Assembly: GCA_016649925.1 (NCBI GenBank)
Contig: JAENWO010000132.1
Coordinates: 1 to 6,785 of the forward strand
Direction of reading: 5' to 3'
Source: Actinomycetales bacterium
GTDB lineage: Bacteria; Actinomycetota; Actinomycetes; Actinomycetales; Beutenbergiaceae
DNA: 6,785 bases
Shown piece by piece: positions 5,206 to 6,785 of the stretch. The position numbers were made by a program, and so were the translations under genes. Under the pieces are notes generated by a model. It was not told the origin of the DNA, made no database searches, and saw only the letters and a program-made list of their open reading frames with translations. How positions within the stretch are numbered: the stretch's first letter is position 1; each line of letters begins with the position of its first letter.

Positions 5206-5967
5206 TCAGTCCCCGTCGGCGGGTGGCACGAGCGGGGCGTCGAGCGGGGCGTCGAGCGGTGCGTCGAGCGCCGCGCCACGCGCCTCGGCCGGCGTCATCG
5301 CGTAGCGGCGCGTCACGTCCCACGGGCGCGTCCAACCCAGCTCACTGAAGACGTGGTCGAGCAGGTTCCCGGTAAACCCCCAGACCCACCCGGTGGCCAG
5401 CTGGAACCCCGCGCTGCGGTGGCCGGCGATCGTCACGCTCGCACGGGACTCGGGGGCCAGCATCGCGCCAACCGGAATCCGCAGCGTGTGCAGCACCTCG
5501 CCGGGCTCGATCACGGTGAGGTCGTCCGCGGCGTCCGCCCACGCGAGGACCGGCGTGACGACGAACCGGCTCACGGGCACGAGCGCGTCCGGCAACGAGC
5601 CGAGCGCCGTCACGTGCTCGGGAGCCAGCCCGATCTCCTCGTGGGTCTCCCGCAACGCAGCCGCCACCGGCGTCGGGTCCCAGGGCTCGATGCGCCCACC
5701 CGGCAGCGCGATCTGCCCGGGGTGGTCCCGCAGGTAGGGGGAACGCTGGACGAGGAACAGATCGAGCCCGGGTGCGAGGGCAGTACCACCAGGGGTGAAG
5801 AGGATGAGCACGGCCGAGCGGCGGTACCCAGCCGCGAGCTCGGGGTCGAACGTGTGGGGTCCGCGCAACGGCGTTCCGGTGCCGGTGCGGACCCGCTCAG
5901 CCAGCTCCTCCAGGTCGGCGCGCGCCGACTGCACGGAAGCGCTGGTCGGGCTGTTGCGTGGTTCCAC
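5206..5967 (-). CDS. Nudix hydrolase, CoA-diphosphatase (NudL/YeaB-like) type
   Basis: The 253-residue protein carries a Nudix box at about 90-114 (GGRIEP...RETHEEIGL) preceded by the extended signature of CoA-cleaving Nudix enzymes, with QRS, LRDHPGQ and LPGG at about 74-91. Family members hydrolyse CoA or acyl-CoA to 3',5'-ADP and (acyl) phosphopantetheine using Mg2+/Mn2+ held by the Glu residues of the REx2EE helix, which are present. The usual Phe of FPGG is Leu here. The GTG start at 5967 is chosen because coding-like sequence begins there and TACCCT stands 6 nt upstream, the layout of a leaderless actinobacterial gene; frame extension further upstream is Arg-rich and non-protein-like. 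The C-terminus ends in LDAPLDAPLDAP, made by a 12-bp tandem repeat. It seems to be transcribed alone. Substrate is inferred from family only. Confidence 0.85.
   Translation of the reverse strand: MEPRNSPTSASVQSARADLEELAERVRTGTGTPLRGPHTFDPELAAGYRRSAVLILFTPGGTALAPGLDLFLVQRSPYLRDHPGQIALPGGRIEPWDPTPVAAALRETHEEIGLAPEHVTALGSLPDALVPVSRFVVTPVLAWADAADDLTVIEPGEVLHTLRIPVGAMLAPESRASVTIAGHRSAGFQLATGWVWGFTGNLLDHVFSELGWTRPWDVTRRYAMTPAEARGAALDAPLDAPLDAPLVPPADGD
5230..5270 (-). repeat. 12-bp tandem repeat at the 3' end of the Nudix gene
   Basis: GAGCGGGGCGTC (plus-strand sense) occurs at 5230-5241 and 5242-5253, with a third copy at 5254-5265 differing by one base and a fragment to 5270. On the minus strand it encodes the LDAP repeats (about residues 233-245), in the tail beyond the Nudix fold. 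Confidence 0.9.
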
Positions 5968-6188
5968 GTCCCCAGGGTACGAGCGGACCGGATCGGGCCG
6001 CCGCCGGCGAGCTCGGCGTCGCCGCGCGCTGCCTCGCTGAGCGGGATCGCCTTCGCGCCGACGTTCGTGGCGCGCGTCCGGCGCACGGAAGCTGTGGTGG
6101 CGAAGGGTGGAACGATCGAGATCGGCGCGGACCTGCCGGTGGTCGGTGGCGCAGGCCTCGAGCGACCAGGGGCCCACCCCGGGCGTCG
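5968..6188. other. 221-bp gap between the AlkZ-like fragment and Nudix genes
   Basis: The gap contains the downstream arms of the terminator hairpins at its right end and the Nudix -10 box at its left end. The Nudix frame stays open through it up to 6177, but the translation is Arg-rich and unlike the family. Plus-strand codons from about 6040 read IAFAPTFVARV and onward without a recognisable match. I see no supported gene here. Confidence 0.5.
5974..5979 (-). promoter_or_regulatory. -10 box TACCCT for a leaderless Nudix transcript
   Basis: TACCCT matches TANNNT and is followed by GGGGAC and then the GTG start codon, giving the 6-nt spacing expected if transcription begins at the first base of the start codon. 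No recognisable -35 is present. GGGG lies only 2 nt from the GTG, too close for a normal ribosome site, which favours the leaderless reading. Confidence 0.5.
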
Positions 6189-6206
6189 TCAGTGCCCGAC
6201 GACGCC
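6169..6206 (-). terminator. Strong hairpin across the stop codon of the AlkZ-like fragment gene, probable terminator
   Basis: GGCGTCGTC (6206-6198, minus strand) and GACGACGCC (6190-6182) form a perfect 9-bp stem with a 7-nt loop. The TGA stop (6191-6189) begins at the last loop base and runs into the stem. A second small hairpin, GGGG-TGGG-CCCC (6180-6169), follows 1 nt later. There is no T-run. Two consecutive GC stems at a gene end suggest termination or 3'-end protection. Confidence 0.5.
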
Positions 6207-6470
6207 GTCGAGCGTCACACCGCGGTGGGTGGCCAATCGTTCAGCCCGGGTCTCGACCGCCGCCCGCACCGTCGCCGAGAGGGGGACCCAGGGGTCCAGC
6301 CGGAGCGTGAACCGCTTGCCCTGCGCCTTCGGTCGCCAGGTGCCGGCGACCTCACCCGCCACCACGACGGCGCCCGGCCGGTGCTCGCTCATCTCGGCTT
6401 CACCGCGTACCCGGGCATGGTGCAGATCGGCCGCGTTCGGCCCGACCGACACGGTGTACTCATCGCCCAT
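6189..6470 (-). CDS. Short protein resembling only the C-terminal part of an AlkZ/YcaQ-type winged-helix (HTH_42) protein; probable remnant
   Basis: The 93-residue frame starts MGDEYTV and contains VVVAGEVAGTW (about 40-50), basic QGKRFTLRL and then PWVPLSATVRAAVETRAERLA. This pattern resembles the end of HTH_42 family proteins, which include DNA glycosylases of the AlkZ/YcaQ type, where a DEY motif precedes a V-D-G-x-V-x-G-T-W strand. Those proteins are usually 350-400 residues, so the winged-helix part and the glycosylase active-site motif would be missing. The fragment is nonetheless an open frame with its own AGGGGG site 8 nt before the ATG, and starts 30 nt after the DUF2505-like gene, so it may still be translated. 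The rest of the family protein is not found in any frame upstream, where the DUF2505-like gene lies. Family assignment is from memory of motifs; a small unrelated protein is possible. Confidence 0.6.
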   Translation of the reverse strand: MGDEYTVSVGPNAADLHHARVRGEAEMSEHRPGAVVVAGEVAGTWRPKAQGKRFTLRLDPWVPLSATVRAAVETRAERLATHRGVTLDGVVGH

Positions 6471-6478
6471 CGGAACAA

Positions 6479-6484
6479 CCCCCT
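6479..6484 (-). promoter_or_regulatory. Ribosome binding site AGGGGG of the AlkZ-like fragment gene
   Basis: AGGGGG ends 8 nt before the ATG at 6470 and lies in the 30-nt gap after the preceding stop. It selects this ATG over the in-frame GTG at 6488 and indicates that the short gene is set up for translation on its own. Confidence 0.6.
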
Positions 6485-6500
6485 GCACGCAAGGCGGGCC

Positions 6501-6785
6501 TCAGCGCTCGGAGAGCCACTCGAGGCCGACCCGACGCTCGGCGTCGAGGGCATCCTGGACCGCGCCGACAGCGGCACGCTCGATGGGTGCGCCGACCAGG
6601 GGTACGGTGACCTTCACCTCGCCCGCGTACGTGATCCGGCTCGCGTCCACCCCGACCGGGACCAGGATGGCTGTGACGTTCGCGCGTGCCGGCGCCCCGA
6701 GGATCTCCAGTGTGATCGTGGCGGTGCAGCGACCGTCCGGATCCGGAGCCGACCACACCTCGACGAAGCGCACGTCGATCGAGGA
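6501..6785 (-). CDS. DUF2505-like protein, C-terminal part (5' end outside window)
   Basis: The frame is open to the right window edge and ends in TGA at 6503-6501; 94 residues are visible. The segment YAGEVKVTVPLVGAPIER followed by a helix ending RRVGLEWLSER matches the end of DUF2505 proteins, which are small actinobacterial proteins with a START/SRPBCC-like lipid- or ligand-binding fold and no assigned reaction. The preceding visible strands (TATITLEILG, NVTAILVPVG) fit the alternating beta-strand pattern of that fold. A GTG at 6773 could be read as a start, but the family's N-terminal half would then be missing, so the gene more likely begins beyond the window. It is first in a pair with the AlkZ-like fragment gene 30 nt downstream. 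Confidence 0.7.
   Translation of the reverse strand, partial: SSIDVRFVEVWSAPDPDGRCTATITLEILGAPARANVTAILVPVGVDASRITYAGEVKVTVPLVGAPIERAAVGAVQDALDAERRVGLEWLSER

Noticed and set aside
3632..5335. Upstream extension of the FMN-binding protein frame through the reductase gene
   Set aside because: The extension is Arg/Pro-rich shadow sequence; the start at 3631 has a proper ribosome site and begins a hydrophobic anchor.
5968..6177. Longer Nudix protein starting near 6177
   Set aside because: The added 70 residues are Arg-rich and unlike the family, and a -10 box sits directly before GTG 5967.
6040..6190. Plus-strand gene fragment reading IAFAPTFVARV onward
   Set aside because: Codon use looks partly protein-like, but there is no start, no family match and it runs into shadow sequence of the next gene.

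Overview
The window is very GC-rich DNA with strong G/C third-position bias, GTG starts and protein families (a DUF2505-like protein, a PutA with a long C-terminal extension) typical of Actinobacteria. I cannot name the genus from this sequence. Both ends cut through genes. The left end holds the aldehyde dehydrogenase half of a bifunctional proline-catabolic PutA (+ strand). The right end holds the C-terminal half of a DUF2505-like protein (- strand).

Layout from left to right: putA 3' part (1-1859, +). A 471-bp gap between convergent genes (1860-2330) carries a stem-loop just after putA, a striking 14-bp tandem repeat and a doubtful small hydrophobic ORF. A tight three-gene minus-strand operon (5070 down to 2331) encodes a six-helix ferric-reductase-like flavocytochrome with FAD/NAD(P)H domains, a membrane-anchored FMN-binding-domain protein with a DxxSGAT flavinylation motif, and the flavin transferase ApbE. 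Then come a Nudix hydrolase of the CoA-diphosphatase type (5967-5206, -), a 93-residue protein that looks like only the C-terminal piece of an AlkZ/YcaQ-type winged-helix protein (6470-6189, -), and the partial DUF2505-like gene (6785-6501, -).

The coherent functional unit is the flavin operon. Cytosolic NAD(P)H would reduce FAD on the reductase, hemes in the membrane domain would carry electrons outward, and the covalently bound FMN of the anchored protein would pass them to an unknown acceptor. ApbE would install the FMN. This gene association is a known type, but its acceptor is not revealed here. The predicted cytosolic location of ApbE does not sit easily with an exported FMN domain.

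A second theme is short tandem duplication. Four neighbouring genes (Nudix, reductase, FMN-binding protein, apbE) each carry a local direct repeat with a period divisible by three. The non-coding array near apbE has a 14-bp period and five perfect copies.
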